The translations under genes were made by a program, and so were the position numbers. Shown here one piece after another: positions 43,508 through 51,740 of a stretch of 64,000 nt of DNA (position 1 is the first letter of the stretch; each line of letters begins with the position of its first letter). This stretch comes from Marinobacterium stanieri (GTDB taxonomy: Bacteria > Pseudomonadota > Gammaproteobacteria > Pseudomonadales > Balneatricaceae). The DNA is taken from positions 248,001 through 312,000 of the forward strand of contig NZ_FTMN01000005.1 in NCBI RefSeq assembly GCF_900155945.1. The letters run 5' to 3'. The notes under the pieces are model-generated. The model saw only the letters and a program-made list of their open reading frames with translations, was not told the DNA's origin and did not search any database.

Positions 43508-45142
43508 ATGAAACCCAGCACAAGAGCTTTATCCGGTGTTCCTGATGCCGGAAAAAGCACATTCATGAGCTACTGCTCCATTTTGATGGTAGCGGCGTTT
43601 GTACTATTCACAGTGCTTAACGTCGAACTTTCCAACGAAATTTTCAGTGGCTTCAATAGTTGGATTCTTCACAATCTCAGCTGGTACTACGTGGTCATTG
43701 TCAGCGCCGTTCTGGGGTTTTCTGTCTGGGTAGCATTTAGCCGCTACGGTGATATTCGTTTAGGCAACGATGATGAAAAGCCCGAGTTCGGGTTTGTGGC
43801 ATGGTTTTCAATGCTATTCAGCTGTGCCATCGGTACAGGCCTGCTCTTTTGGAGTATTGGTGAACCCCTGATGCATTTTCAGGGGAACCCTTTCCTGGAT
43901 ATGAATGGCATAGAGGCCGCCACCGAAAGTGCTGCGCGTATGGCGGTTAAAATCACCATGTTCCATTGGGGGCTGCATGGTTGGGCGGTTTATATTCTGG
44001 TGGGCTTGTGTCTTGCCTATTTCTGCTACCGTCGCGGTCTTCCATTAACGGTTCGCTCCGGTCTTTACCCTTTACTGGGTGATAAAATTTATGGACCTAT
44101 CGGTCACGCTGTCGACTTGTTGGCAATCTTCAGCACGCTGTTCGGTACCGCAACCACACTGGGTCTGGGCGTTTCGCAAATGAATGCCGGGCTGAACTAT
44201 TTATTTGGTGTGCCCGTTTCCACGACCACGCAAGTTATTCTGATCGCATTTGTGTCGGTTGTTGCCACACTGTCGGCTATTTCAGGTGTTGGGCGCGGTA
44301 TTAAAATACTGAGTATCTGGAATATCCGCCTGAGTCTGGTGCTTATTGCATTCTTTGTATTTGCAGGACCCACCGTATTTCTGATGGATCTGACGGTTTC
44401 CTCTCTGGGGGATTATGTGGCCACCTTTATCCCGATGGGGTTCTGGGTTGACCTGGATGCTGAGCGTCAATGGCAGGGCTGGTGGACCATCTTCTACTGG
44501 GGCTGGTGGCTGTCCTGGGGCCCGCTGGTCGGTATGTTCATTGCCCGTATTTCACGTGGTCGTACCGTACGTCAGTTTTTGCTCACGGCCCTGGTTATGC
44601 CGCCGTTGGGCGGGTTTCTCTGGATCATTGTCTTTGGTGGTACGGCGCTTAACATTGAGTTGCTGAATGCCGGGCATCTTACTCAGGTGGTTAACGAAAA
44701 CATTACCCTGTCGCTTTACAGCACCATCGAAGCCATTGGTGTGGATTCTATGACCCAGGCGATGGCTGTGCTGTCGACACTGCTGATTGTGACCTGGTTT
44801 GTTACCTCTGCGGATTCGGGCACGCTGGTCATTTGCACCATTGTGTCTCAGGGGGATACTCACCCGGCCCGGTCTTTACGCATTATCTGGGGCCTGGGGC
44901 TTGGCGGTGTTGCTTTGGCGCTATTGTTAGCCGGCGGTCTCGATGCGCTGAAGACGGCCACCATTATTGCTGCACTTCCATTCTCTGTGGTGCTGACATT
45001 CATGTGCTGGGCGCTTGTTAAAGGCTTTCAAGATGAGCGGAGTGGGATTACCTACAATGCCAATGATCTGGCAAAGCCCGTTGTATCCACTGACGTCGTG
45101 ACGAGCAAGCTTGCTGAAGGCGAGGCTGCTTTAGCTGACTAA
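43508..45142 (+). CDS. BCCT-family betaine/carnitine/choline transporter
   Basis: A 544-residue BCCT protein with 12 predicted membrane helices. The family signature is seen around the aromatic box: FWSIGEPLMHFQ (about residues 116-127), MFHWGLHGWAVY (about 153) and a Trp-rich WTIFYWGWWLSWGPLVG stretch (about 322-338). BCCT carriers import betaines with a sodium or proton gradient. Placed in the tgn-like operon, it is the likely importer of the N-methylated substrate; trigonelline and homarine are themselves betaines. The known trigonelline cluster uses a different transporter family, so this is a lineage-specific replacement. Confidence 0.85.
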   Translation: MKPSTRALSGVPDAGKSTFMSYCSILMVAAFVLFTVLNVELSNEIFSGFNSWILHNLSWYYVVIVSAVLGFSVWVAFSRYGDIRLGNDDEKPEFGFVAWFSMLFSCAIGTGLLFWSIGEPLMHFQGNPFLDMNGIEAATESAARMAVKITMFHWGLHGWAVYILVGLCLAYFCYRRGLPLTVRSGLYPLLGDKIYGPIGHAVDLLAIFSTLFGTATTLGLGVSQMNAGLNYLFGVPVSTTTQVILIAFVSVVATLSAISGVGRGIKILSIWNIRLSLVLIAFFVFAGPTVFLMDLTVSSLGDYVATFIPMGFWVDLDAERQWQGWWTIFYWGWWLSWGPLVGMFIARISRGRTVRQFLLTALVMPPLGGFLWIIVFGGTALNIELLNAGHLTQVVNENITLSLYSTIEAIGVDSMTQAMAVLSTLLIVTWFVTSADSGTLVICTIVSQGDTHPARSLRIIWGLGLGGVALALLLAGGLDALKTATIIAALPFSVVLTFMCWALVKGFQDERSGITYNANDLAKPVVSTDVVTSKLAEGEAALAD

Positions 45143-45173
45143 TGCTAAATATGGCTTTTAACAGGTGTACACA

Positions 45174-46637
45174 ATGATTGCAGAGATGCTCCGAGACCCT
45201 TCACTGGTCAAAACGAAAGGGCTCATCAACGGGCAATGGGTTGAGGGGCTGACAACCTTTGAGGTTGAAAACCCCTCCACCACTCAACCCTTGGCAAGGG
45301 TTGCAAACCTGGGCGCAGAGGACGCGCAACGTGCTGTTGATGCAGCCCAGCAGGCTATGGAGCAGTGGCGGTCAGTCACTGCGAAGGAAAAGTCGAGCTT
45401 GCTGCGCAGATGGTTTGATCTGGTGATGGAGCACCAGGATGATCTTGCCACGCTGATGACTGCCGAACAGGGCAAGGTGTTTAGCGAAGCCAGGGGGGAG
45501 GTCGCCTATGGCGCCTCCTATATCGAATGGTTCGCTGAAGAAGCCAAGCGGATCTACGGTGATATTCTGCCCGCGACCACTTCAGATCGGCGTTCTCTGG
45601 TCATCAGGCAGCCGGTGGGTGTGGTAGCTGCTATCACACCCTGGAACTTTCCACTTGCCATGATTACGCGCAAGGTAGCCCCGGCGTTGGCGGCGGGTTG
45701 TTCCATTGTGCTGAAGCCTGCAGCGGAAACGCCTCTGTCTGCGCTGGCTCTGGCGGAGCTGGCGCAGCGAGCCGGCATTCCTGATGGACTCATTAATGTT
45801 ATACCGGGCACGGATGCGGCTGCCATTGGGCAGGTTTTGACGTCTCATCCATTGGTTAAAAAGGTGACGTTCACCGGTTCCACGCGAGTAGGCAAAATCC
45901 TGATGGAGCAGTCGGCCAGAGGGGTTAAACGCACATCAATGGAATTGGGTGGCAATGCGCCGGTGATGGTGTTTGAGGATGCGGATCTGGATAAGGCCGT
46001 CGCCGGTGTGCTTGCCGTCAAATACCGTAATGCCGGTCAAACCTGTATTTGCGCCAATCGGATACTGGTGCAGCAGAGCATCTATGAGCGTTTTCTCGAG
46101 AAACTGACCGCTAAGGTTTCCGAGTTTGTGCTGGGGGATGGGTTTGATGCATCGGTCACAGCAGGGCCGTTGATAACAGGGCAGGCGGTTAACAGTGTCG
46201 ATACCCTGGTGAAAGATGCTGTTGGTAAGGGCGCCGGCGTCTGTATTGGCGGCAAGCCGGCCAACGGTAAGGGCTACTTCTATGAACCGACTGTGCTGCG
46301 TGATCTCACGGCCGATATGCGCCTGGCGAAAGAAGAGGTATTCGGACCTGTGGCACCGGTATTCTCATTCGAGAATGAGGCTGAAGCCGTTGCAATGGCA
46401 AACGATACCGAGTTTGGCCTTGCTGCGTATGTGTTCACTAAAGATCCATCCAGAATATGGAGGGTCAGTGAGCGTTTGGAGTACGGGATGGTGGGAGTCA
46501 ACGAAACCGGAATCAGTTCCGAGATGATCCCCTTTGGTGGTGTGAAAGAGTCTGGTCAGGGACGAGAAGGTTCTAAATACGGCCTGGAGGATTACACGGA
46601 GCTGAAATACATCTGTATGGGTGATATTGAATCCTGA
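45174..46637 (+). CDS. tgnE: Succinate-semialdehyde dehydrogenase (probable tgnE)
   Basis: A 487-residue GabD-like ALDH. The catalytic Cys lies in NAGQTCICANRI (about residue 287), the Glu in MELGGNAP (about 253), and GFTGSTRVGK-type NAD site residues at about 228. Length and sequence fit succinate-semialdehyde dehydrogenases. In the trigonelline route TgnE converts succinate semialdehyde to succinate for the TCA cycle. The ATG at 45174 is preferred over a GTG at 45165. It ends the cluster, before a strong terminator. Confidence 0.78.
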   Translation: MIAEMLRDPSLVKTKGLINGQWVEGLTTFEVENPSTTQPLARVANLGAEDAQRAVDAAQQAMEQWRSVTAKEKSSLLRRWFDLVMEHQDDLATLMTAEQGKVFSEARGEVAYGASYIEWFAEEAKRIYGDILPATTSDRRSLVIRQPVGVVAAITPWNFPLAMITRKVAPALAAGCSIVLKPAAETPLSALALAELAQRAGIPDGLINVIPGTDAAAIGQVLTSHPLVKKVTFTGSTRVGKILMEQSARGVKRTSMELGGNAPVMVFEDADLDKAVAGVLAVKYRNAGQTCICANRILVQQSIYERFLEKLTAKVSEFVLGDGFDASVTAGPLITGQAVNSVDTLVKDAVGKGAGVCIGGKPANGKGYFYEPTVLRDLTADMRLAKEEVFGPVAPVFSFENEAEAVAMANDTEFGLAAYVFTKDPSRIWRVSERLEYGMVGVNETGISSEMIPFGGVKESGQGREGSKYGLEDYTELKYICMGDIES

Positions 46638-46692
46638 GGGTATCTATCCAATAGAAACGCATACTGACTTCTGAAGGGTATGTACGGCAATA

Positions 46693-46725
46693 AACCCTGA
46701 GCGACCCAAGTCGCTCAGGGTTTTT
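46693..46725 (+). terminator. Intrinsic terminator ending the tgn-like cluster
   Basis: ACCCTGAGCGA and TCGCTCAGGGT form a strong stem with a CCCAAG loop, followed by TTTTT. Confidence 0.9.
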
Positions 46726-46865
46726 GCTTTAAAGCCGCTTTACAATTTGTTGTTTGTGACCGAACAGCAAAAAGCTCAATGCTTTCCCAATTATTTATAC
46801 CAGAGCCAGTAGGCCAAATCGGTAGTTGGTCTGGCTGATGTACTTGCCAGTGGCCAGGTGTTGCT

Positions 46866-47138
46866 TCACCCAAATAGCGAACCTATTGCGTCCAATATTC
46901 CTGAAAATATTGCAGAAATACCTTCTGCAAACATTTCGAAGACTCCCGTGACACATTCAATCGCTCCATCTGCATAAATTACGGCTGGAATAGCTAGTCC
47001 GCTGAATGCTGAAACCAGAATGACGGTCGAAATTGCATCAAACCCTGCAATCAGAATATATAAAAGGGTTAAAATAAGAAAAAGTGAAGATATTGCTCCA
47101 AGAATGACTACTGGGATTGGCTTTACGTCATTGCTCAT
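46866..47138 (-). CDS. Small hydrophobic membrane protein, function unknown
   Basis: A 90-residue protein with two long hydrophobic stretches (about residues 8-32 and 36-56) and a small-residue-rich tail containing FAEGISAIFSGILDAIGSLF. The ATG follows AAGGAA. Base composition is A+T-rich. It lies 30 bases after the DUF6985-like gene on the same strand, so the two may be co-transcribed. I do not recognise a family. Confidence 0.55.
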   Translation of the reverse strand: MSNDVKPIPVVILGAISSLFLILTLLYILIAGFDAISTVILVSAFSGLAIPAVIYADGAIECVTGVFEMFAEGISAIFSGILDAIGSLFG

Positions 47139-47168
47139 GATTTATTCCTTTCACTGAATTATTTTATT

Positions 47169-47702
47169 TCATCGAAAATCGAATGCTTCTGACGCATGTC
47201 CATCTTCGATTGCTATCAGGTTTTTAAACCTGACACCTGCGCCATGTTCATCTTCCCAGTTACACCCAAATTCAATTCCGAATCTGTGGTTGCCTGAGTC
47301 ATCGGGGGTATTAATGTGAACTGCAACTATGCCGCATAGACTCTTTAGATCTTGGGGAGCAGATATTTCCGGGACCACTTCACTGGGGTCTTCATCGACG
47401 AGGCATTCAAGAACGTACTCACGGTTTTCCCAATACTGGTCGACCATTGCAGATAACGCCGCATCAAGAATTTCAACGGCATGGTCACTGACCCATTTGG
47501 ATTCGGTAAGGAAGGTCTCCGTACCCATATCCTTGTCGCCAGAATAGTGTACGGTGCCGTCTGATGGTTCGCAGCTGGAAAGTGCGCCATAGGGGCCGTT
47601 TCGAACATTAAGCCCGGAAAATCCATCTGACTTGATGGATGTGTATATGCAGTATTCATCAAAATTTATTTCTGGATACGGCGGAGCATCAGTGTTGTAC
47701 AT
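47169..47702 (-). CDS. Hypothetical protein, DUF6985-like C-terminus
   Basis: A 177-residue acidic protein. The C-terminal segment WEDEHGAGVRFKNLIAIEDG followed by Ala-Ser-Glu-Ala-Phe resembles DUF6985-type proteins, often found near toxin-immunity loci. The N-terminal part starts with Pro/Tyr-rich residues and shows no motif. No toxin gene is visible next to it. The region is low in G+C compared with its surroundings, consistent with horizontal transfer. Confidence 0.5.
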   Translation of the reverse strand: MYNTDAPPYPEINFDEYCIYTSIKSDGFSGLNVRNGPYGALSSCEPSDGTVHYSGDKDMGTETFLTESKWVSDHAVEILDAALSAMVDQYWENREYVLECLVDEDPSEVVPEISAPQDLKSLCGIVAVHINTPDDSGNHRFGIEFGCNWEDEHGAGVRFKNLIAIEDGHASEAFDFR

Positions 47703-47789
47703 TTTGAGTCCCTTAAAGTCGAAGGCCCAGTATATACGGGGCTTTCAAATCGATTCTTAAAGCCTATAGTGAAGCTTTTGAGCCTTTTA

Positions 47790-48053
47790 TTATATGGGTA
47801 GAGCTTCCAGGAAATATCTAAATCTCTTGAAATCCCAGGTTGGCTCATTGTCTAAATGTTTTCGAAGGAACCCTGTATTAACACAATTTATTGAGTCACA
47901 TTCATACATAGGGTTTGTTTTTTCTTTTACGGATAATTCCTTTTGGAAGGCCAAAAGATTAAAACCAATTAAAGGGTGCTCTTCAACTAATTGCCCGGAA
48001 ACTGTCGAATACTGTGCAATGCATCTAATGACTTCCATTTCATTCATAACCAT
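47790..48053 (-). CDS. Hypothetical small protein
   Basis: A possible 87-residue protein starting at the ATG at 48053. Residue use (Glu/Asn/Phe-rich, one Cys pair CDSINC) looks natural, and it has the same A+T-rich composition and direction as the two genes to its left. No ribosome site is convincing, and the opposite strand is also open, so coding is uncertain. A size and composition like an immunity protein is only an impression. Confidence 0.3.
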   Translation of the reverse strand: MVMNEMEVIRCIAQYSTVSGQLVEEHPLIGFNLLAFQKELSVKEKTNPMYECDSINCVNTGFLRKHLDNEPTWDFKRFRYFLEALPI

Positions 48054-48360
48054 AGGTAATTTGCTCACGAGTAGAGGCAACTAAGAAATACTAAGTGCTT
48101 GTATTGGAAAGATAAATGACGAGCCACAGCTATTCTCCTCCATTGAAAAAAGCCTGCGTGCTTTGTGCTAGACCCTGCACTGTATCCTGCAACGGTCAAT
48201 CCATAGTGCCTTGATATTGGACCAAACTGTCGTGTGTTGCCAGTCGGAAGTGGCAGTAATAAGGGCGGTGTGGGGAGGAACGGCTGGCGAGAACCGAGAC
48301 ATGTCCTGAGCTAAGGGTGCCCGGCCAAGGTGTGTGGGCCTGAAGCCGGGCGGTCGGGCT
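48054..48360. other. Gene-free stretch left of the cupin gene
   Basis: No coding region, terminator or repeat is supported here apart from the direct repeat starting at 48361. The composition shifts from A+T-rich on the left to G+C-rich on the right. Confidence 0.4.
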
Positions 48361-48411
48361 TTAAAAGGTTGAGCGGTTATTTCAGCTTGATCGTAAAGTG
48401 CTTCACGATCG
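48361..48411. repeat. Direct repeat, right copy (3' end of the cupin gene)
   Basis: Matches 36371-36421 with about four mismatches over 51 bases. It covers the last codons and stop of the cupin gene (48377 onwards) and the flank beyond it. The two copies bracket the VOC, tgn-like and hypothetical genes. Confidence 0.75.
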
Positions 48412-48733
48412 GGGCGGTGATCTCCCAGGTACCCACGAAATCCTTTTCGATTACAAAGGCATCACCGGGGCCAACTTCTACGGGCTCGCCGCCGTCAGGA
48501 GTGATGATGGCGGAGCCTTCAATCAGGTGAATAAACTCCCAGCTTGCGTAGGTGGAGTGCCAGGTGCCGGGTGAGGCTTCCCACCAGCCGCTGATCATGC
48601 TGCCGTCATCGGCGGTGTATTCGATCCAGGTGGTCATGGTGGGTTCACCGGCGACAACGGTCCAGCCCGGCAGGGCGTCGGTCATCGGTTCCGCCTTGCG
48701 GTTCGGCAGGCGGGTAATGGGTGCATTACTCAT
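48377..48733 (-). CDS. Cupin-domain protein (cupin_3/DUF861, EutQ-like)
   Basis: A 118-residue single cupin. The region GTWHSTYASWEFIHLIEGSAIITPDGGEPVEVGPGDAFVI shows the two cupin motifs, but the metal-binding His pattern is reduced, as in DUF861 proteins. The ATG at 48733 follows GAGGA. It reads 44 bases after tmm, in the same direction, so it is the last gene of the tmm transcript. Cupins of this type are often next to methylated-amine genes, where their function is unknown. Its 3' end recurs at 36371-36421. Confidence 0.78.
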   Translation of the reverse strand: MSNAPITRLPNRKAEPMTDALPGWTVVAGEPTMTTWIEYTADDGSMISGWWEASPGTWHSTYASWEFIHLIEGSAIITPDGGEPVEVGPGDAFVIEKDFVGTWEITAPIVKHFTIKLK

Positions 48734-48777
48734 GATCGGTCCTCGAAAGATGCCGGCCGGAGCCGGCATGGGGTGAG

Positions 48778-50151
48778 TTAGCCTGCCTTGCGGGCAGCGT
48801 CGGTCAGCGGTGCATCGGCCAGGTAGGCTTCCATGGAGTCGTCCAGCGCATCCAGCCAGGGGGTATGGTGCGGGGGCGCCATGGTGCCGGTCATCAGTGA
48901 GGCATAGGAGTGGTCACGGAAGGTCATGATGTTGTCCTTCTTGTGCTGTTTCCACTCAAGGAAGGTGCGATTGACGCCGTCGATGTCGAAGGTCGGGTAA
49001 TCGGTCTGCTCGATCAGGTGCAGAATATAGGCACCCTGGAACTCGTACATCTCTTTGGCGGTTTCCAATGCCAGTTCCTGCTCGCGCCATTTCAGGCTGT
49101 CGGCGGTCATCTCGGCCTTGGACGGCAGGGCAATACGGCCCAGAATCACGTCACGCACATACCAGGCCTGGGCGTCGAACATGTTGAAGGAGTACCACTG
49201 GTCCTGCATGCCGATGTAGAAGAACTGCGGATTGTCTTCCCAGACCACACCCTTGTAGAGATTCAGCGGCCAGAGGCGGTTGTCGGTCTGAAGGCGCAGG
49301 TCGTCGGCGAGGAAGGGGAAGTGGTGCAGGTAACCGGTGCAGAGGATGATGGCGTCGATTTTCTTGCTGCTGCCGTCCTTGAAGTAGGCAGTGTCGGTAT
49401 CCACATGGGTCAGCGCCGGCTTTTCTTCCCAGTTGTCTGGCCATTTGAAGCCCATGGGCTCGCTGCGGTAGCAGCTGGTGATGGAGCGGGCACCGTATTT
49501 ATAGCACTGGGAACCGATATCTTCGGCCGAGTAGCTGGCGCCGACAATCAGAATATCCTTGTCCTTGAACTCCAGCGCATCGCGGAAGTCATGGGCGTGC
49601 AGTACGCGGCCACCAAAGGTTTTAAAGCCTTCATACTCGGGCACCTTGGGGGTCGAGAAGTGGCCACTGGCGCAGACGACATAGTCGAATACTTCGCTGT
49701 AGGTCGTGTCGGTGTTGTGGTCGTGCACCGCAACGGTGAACTGGCCGGTGGTTTCGTCGTAGGAAATGTTGCGTACCGGGGTGTTAAAGCGGATGTATTT
49801 GCGCACGCCGGCCTTGTCTACGCGCCCTTTAATGTAGTCCCAGAGCACTTCGCGCGGCGGATAGGAGGCGATCTGACGTCCGAAATGCTCCTCGAAGGTG
49901 TAGTCGGCGAATTCCAGGCACTCTTTAGGGCCGTTGGACCAGAGGTAGCGGTACATGCTGCCGTGTACCGGTTCACCGTTCTCATCCAGGCCAGTGCGCC
50001 AGGTGTAGTTCCACATGCCGCCCCAGTCATCCTGCTTCTCGAAGCAGACCAGCTCCGGAATTTCGGCGCCCTTGGCTTCAGCTGACTGGAAGGCTCGTAA
50101 CTGTGCCAGGCCGCTGGGGCCTGCGCCGATGATGGCTACGCGTTTTTTCAT
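48778..50151 (-). CDS. tmm: Trimethylamine monooxygenase
   Basis: A 457-residue flavin-containing monooxygenase. The FAD motif is GAGPSG (residues 9-14), followed by [16 protein letters not shown] (about 39); the NADPH motif is VGASYSAED (about 206), and the FMO hallmark [12 protein letters not shown] lies at about 181-192. Sequence and length agree closely with bacterial Tmm, which oxidises trimethylamine to TMAO with NADPH and oxygen. The ATG at 50151 follows GGAGATAACC. It lies downstream of the PAS/regulator/kinase genes on the same strand and opposite to tdm. Confidence 0.93.
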   Translation of the reverse strand: MKKRVAIIGAGPSGLAQLRAFQSAEAKGAEIPELVCFEKQDDWGGMWNYTWRTGLDENGEPVHGSMYRYLWSNGPKECLEFADYTFEEHFGRQIASYPPREVLWDYIKGRVDKAGVRKYIRFNTPVRNISYDETTGQFTVAVHDHNTDTTYSEVFDYVVCASGHFSTPKVPEYEGFKTFGGRVLHAHDFRDALEFKDKDILIVGASYSAEDIGSQCYKYGARSITSCYRSEPMGFKWPDNWEEKPALTHVDTDTAYFKDGSSKKIDAIILCTGYLHHFPFLADDLRLQTDNRLWPLNLYKGVVWEDNPQFFYIGMQDQWYSFNMFDAQAWYVRDVILGRIALPSKAEMTADSLKWREQELALETAKEMYEFQGAYILHLIEQTDYPTFDIDGVNRTFLEWKQHKKDNIMTFRDHSYASLMTGTMAPPHHTPWLDALDDSMEAYLADAPLTDAARKAG

Positions 50152-50222
50152 GATGGTTATCTCCGCATCAATCCTGTTTTGGGATTCCGATGGCCACATC
50201 AGGTGGCCGTTGATAACCAAAT

Positions 50223-50278
50223 TACCCCTGAGATCCTGTGGGCAAAATTCCCCGTTGAAGGTAACCCCGCGGGGCTAC
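50223..50278. promoter_or_regulatory. tmm upstream region with a NarL-type half-site and a palindrome
   Basis: TACCCCT at 50223-50229 matches the NarL-type heptamer (TACYYMT), the same half as in the perfect site at 52947-52962. A second palindrome, GTAACCCCGCGGGGCTAC (50261-50278), overlaps the stop of the PAS gene. It may be a regulatory site or a processing hairpin of the upstream operon. Confidence 0.4.
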
Positions 50279-51048
50279 ATTGGGGTGTGTGCGGAGGGGG
50301 TAGAGAAGGTGAGAACCATGCCTTCAACGCCCAGAATGGCGCCATTGTCGGCATAAATGCCCTGGCCTTTTTCAATCACGGGGATGAGGCGCCCATCAGC
50401 GTGCTGCAGGCGGTAATGCAGCTCGAAACGCTCGCCACGGCTGAGTGCATCCTGCACCTGTTCCCACACGGGATCAGCGTCCTCAGGGTGGATCAGGTCA
50501 CCGTAGTTGAGGCTGGACTGGTTGGTCAGCACTTCCGGGGGATAACCGGTCAGCTCCAGCGAGCCGGCACTGACAAACGCCATGGTCCAGTCCCGGTTGT
50601 TGCGGCTGCGATAGAGCATGGCCGGTAATTGATTGACCAGCTGGGTGAGGCTGCGCCAGTCCGCATCACGCTGGCGGGAACGGGACATCTGGTCGCTGAT
50701 ATCGGTCAGCGTGATACTGATGGGCCAGAGCGTATTGCTGTCGACAGGCTGGTGTTTCAGCTCGCACCAGAGACTGTTGCTCTGGGCGCTCAGCACACGG
50801 GCCTGCAGGGGGCTTTCCTGTGTCAGCAATGCCTGTTGCCATAGAGGGCGATCACCAGGATGCAGGTGCTCATGAAACAGGGTGCTGCAGTTGTCGCCTT
50901 TAAGGCGCTGCCAGCCCTGATTGGCGGCCAGAATCTGTCCATGTTCGTTGACCACCAATACAGCGATATCCAGGCTGTCGAGTACCCGGTCGAGCGGAAT
51001 GGGGTCAGGCGCCGGTTCTGCTGACCGGGCCAGCAGGCGGCTCAGCAT
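50275..51048 (-). CDS. PAS-domain signalling protein
   Basis: A 257-residue protein with two PAS domains: about residues 22-118 (VLDSLDIAVLVVNEHGQILAAN) and about 130-250 (a PAS_3/PAC-type, WTMAFVSAGSLELTGYPPEVL and IHPEDADPVWEQV). It carries no kinase, GGDEF or helix-turn-helix domain, so it must pass its signal by protein contact. The start at 51048 overlaps the response-regulator stop by seven bases. Position and overlap make it part of the same operon; it may be the sensory partner of the kinase, which has no transmembrane input domain. Confidence 0.8.
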   Translation of the reverse strand: MLSRLLARSAEPAPDPIPLDRVLDSLDIAVLVVNEHGQILAANQGWQRLKGDNCSTLFHEHLHPGDRPLWQQALLTQESPLQARVLSAQSNSLWCELKHQPVDSNTLWPISITLTDISDQMSRSRQRDADWRSLTQLVNQLPAMLYRSRNNRDWTMAFVSAGSLELTGYPPEVLTNQSSLNYGDLIHPEDADPVWEQVQDALSRGERFELHYRLQHADGRLIPVIEKGQGIYADNGAILGVEGMVLTFSTPSAHTPM

Positions 51049-51740
51049 GTCTCGTTCTCCGGCAGGGGATGGTTGTGTACCCAGGCCGCCAGTTCCAGGC
51101 GGGAGTGCAGATTGAGTTTGCGCAGCAGGCTTTTCACATACACCTTCACGGTGCTGTCGCTGATGCCCAGCTCCCGCGCGATCAGCTTGTTGCTGAGGCC
51201 CCGGGAGATCCAGATCAGCGTTTGGCGTTCGCGTTCGGTCAGCACTTCGTACCAGCGTTCATCCGCGACCACATTGGCGCCGGCAGGTGTGGCGGTGGTT
51301 TCGGCAGGCTCGCCCTGCTGGCGCAGCCCTTCACGCAGCAGCAACAGCATGTCGTCATCCAGTCCCACGTGCCCTTCCAGCACGTTATTGAGGCGTTCGA
51401 TCATCATGTCGGGGGCGGTATCCTTGAGCAGATAGCCGTCGGCGCCGATACGCAGTGCATCCATAAGGTGGACGGGGTCATCGGAGGCGGTCAGCATCAC
51501 TACGCGGATATCTACATTGAACTGCTTGATCTGTTGCAGCAGGTCGAGCCCGCTGCTGTCCGGCATCTGCAGGTCCAGCAGCACCAATTCCGGTGCCGCG
51601 CGGTGGATATGCTCCAGCACGCCGGCGGGGCCATCAAATTCCGCGACCACTTCAAAGTGATCGGTATCCTGCAGCAGTTCAGCGACTCCGCGCCGAAACA
51701 GCGGATGGTCATCGACCAGAATTACCGGCGTGTGTGTCAT
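51042..51740 (-). CDS. NarL/FixJ-type response regulator
   Basis: A 232-residue regulator. The receiver domain (about residues 4-120) has the acidic pair Asp10-Asp11, the phosphoacceptor Asp56 in LVLLDLQMP, and a Lys in GYLLKDTAPD. The LuxR-type helix-turn-helix (about 165-225) shows LTERERQTLIWISRGLSNKLIARELGIS-like spacing. It is coupled to the kinase by a four-base overlap (ATGA) and to the PAS gene by seven. A NarL-type 7-2-7 palindrome occurs between this operon and tdm (52947-52962), so tdm is a probable target. Confidence 0.88.
   Translation of the reverse strand: MTHTPVILVDDHPLFRRGVAELLQDTDHFEVVAEFDGPAGVLEHIHRAAPELVLLDLQMPDSSGLDLLQQIKQFNVDIRVVMLTASDDPVHLMDALRIGADGYLLKDTAPDMMIERLNNVLEGHVGLDDDMLLLLREGLRQQGEPAETTATPAGANVVADERWYEVLTERERQTLIWISRGLSNKLIARELGISDSTVKVYVKSLLRKLNLHSRLELAAWVHNHPLPENETC

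Noticed and set aside
47794-48084. Plus-strand frame opposite the small hypothetical gene at 47790-48053
   Set aside because: The translation is Ser/Lys-rich without natural features, and the neighbouring genes of the same composition run on the minus strand.
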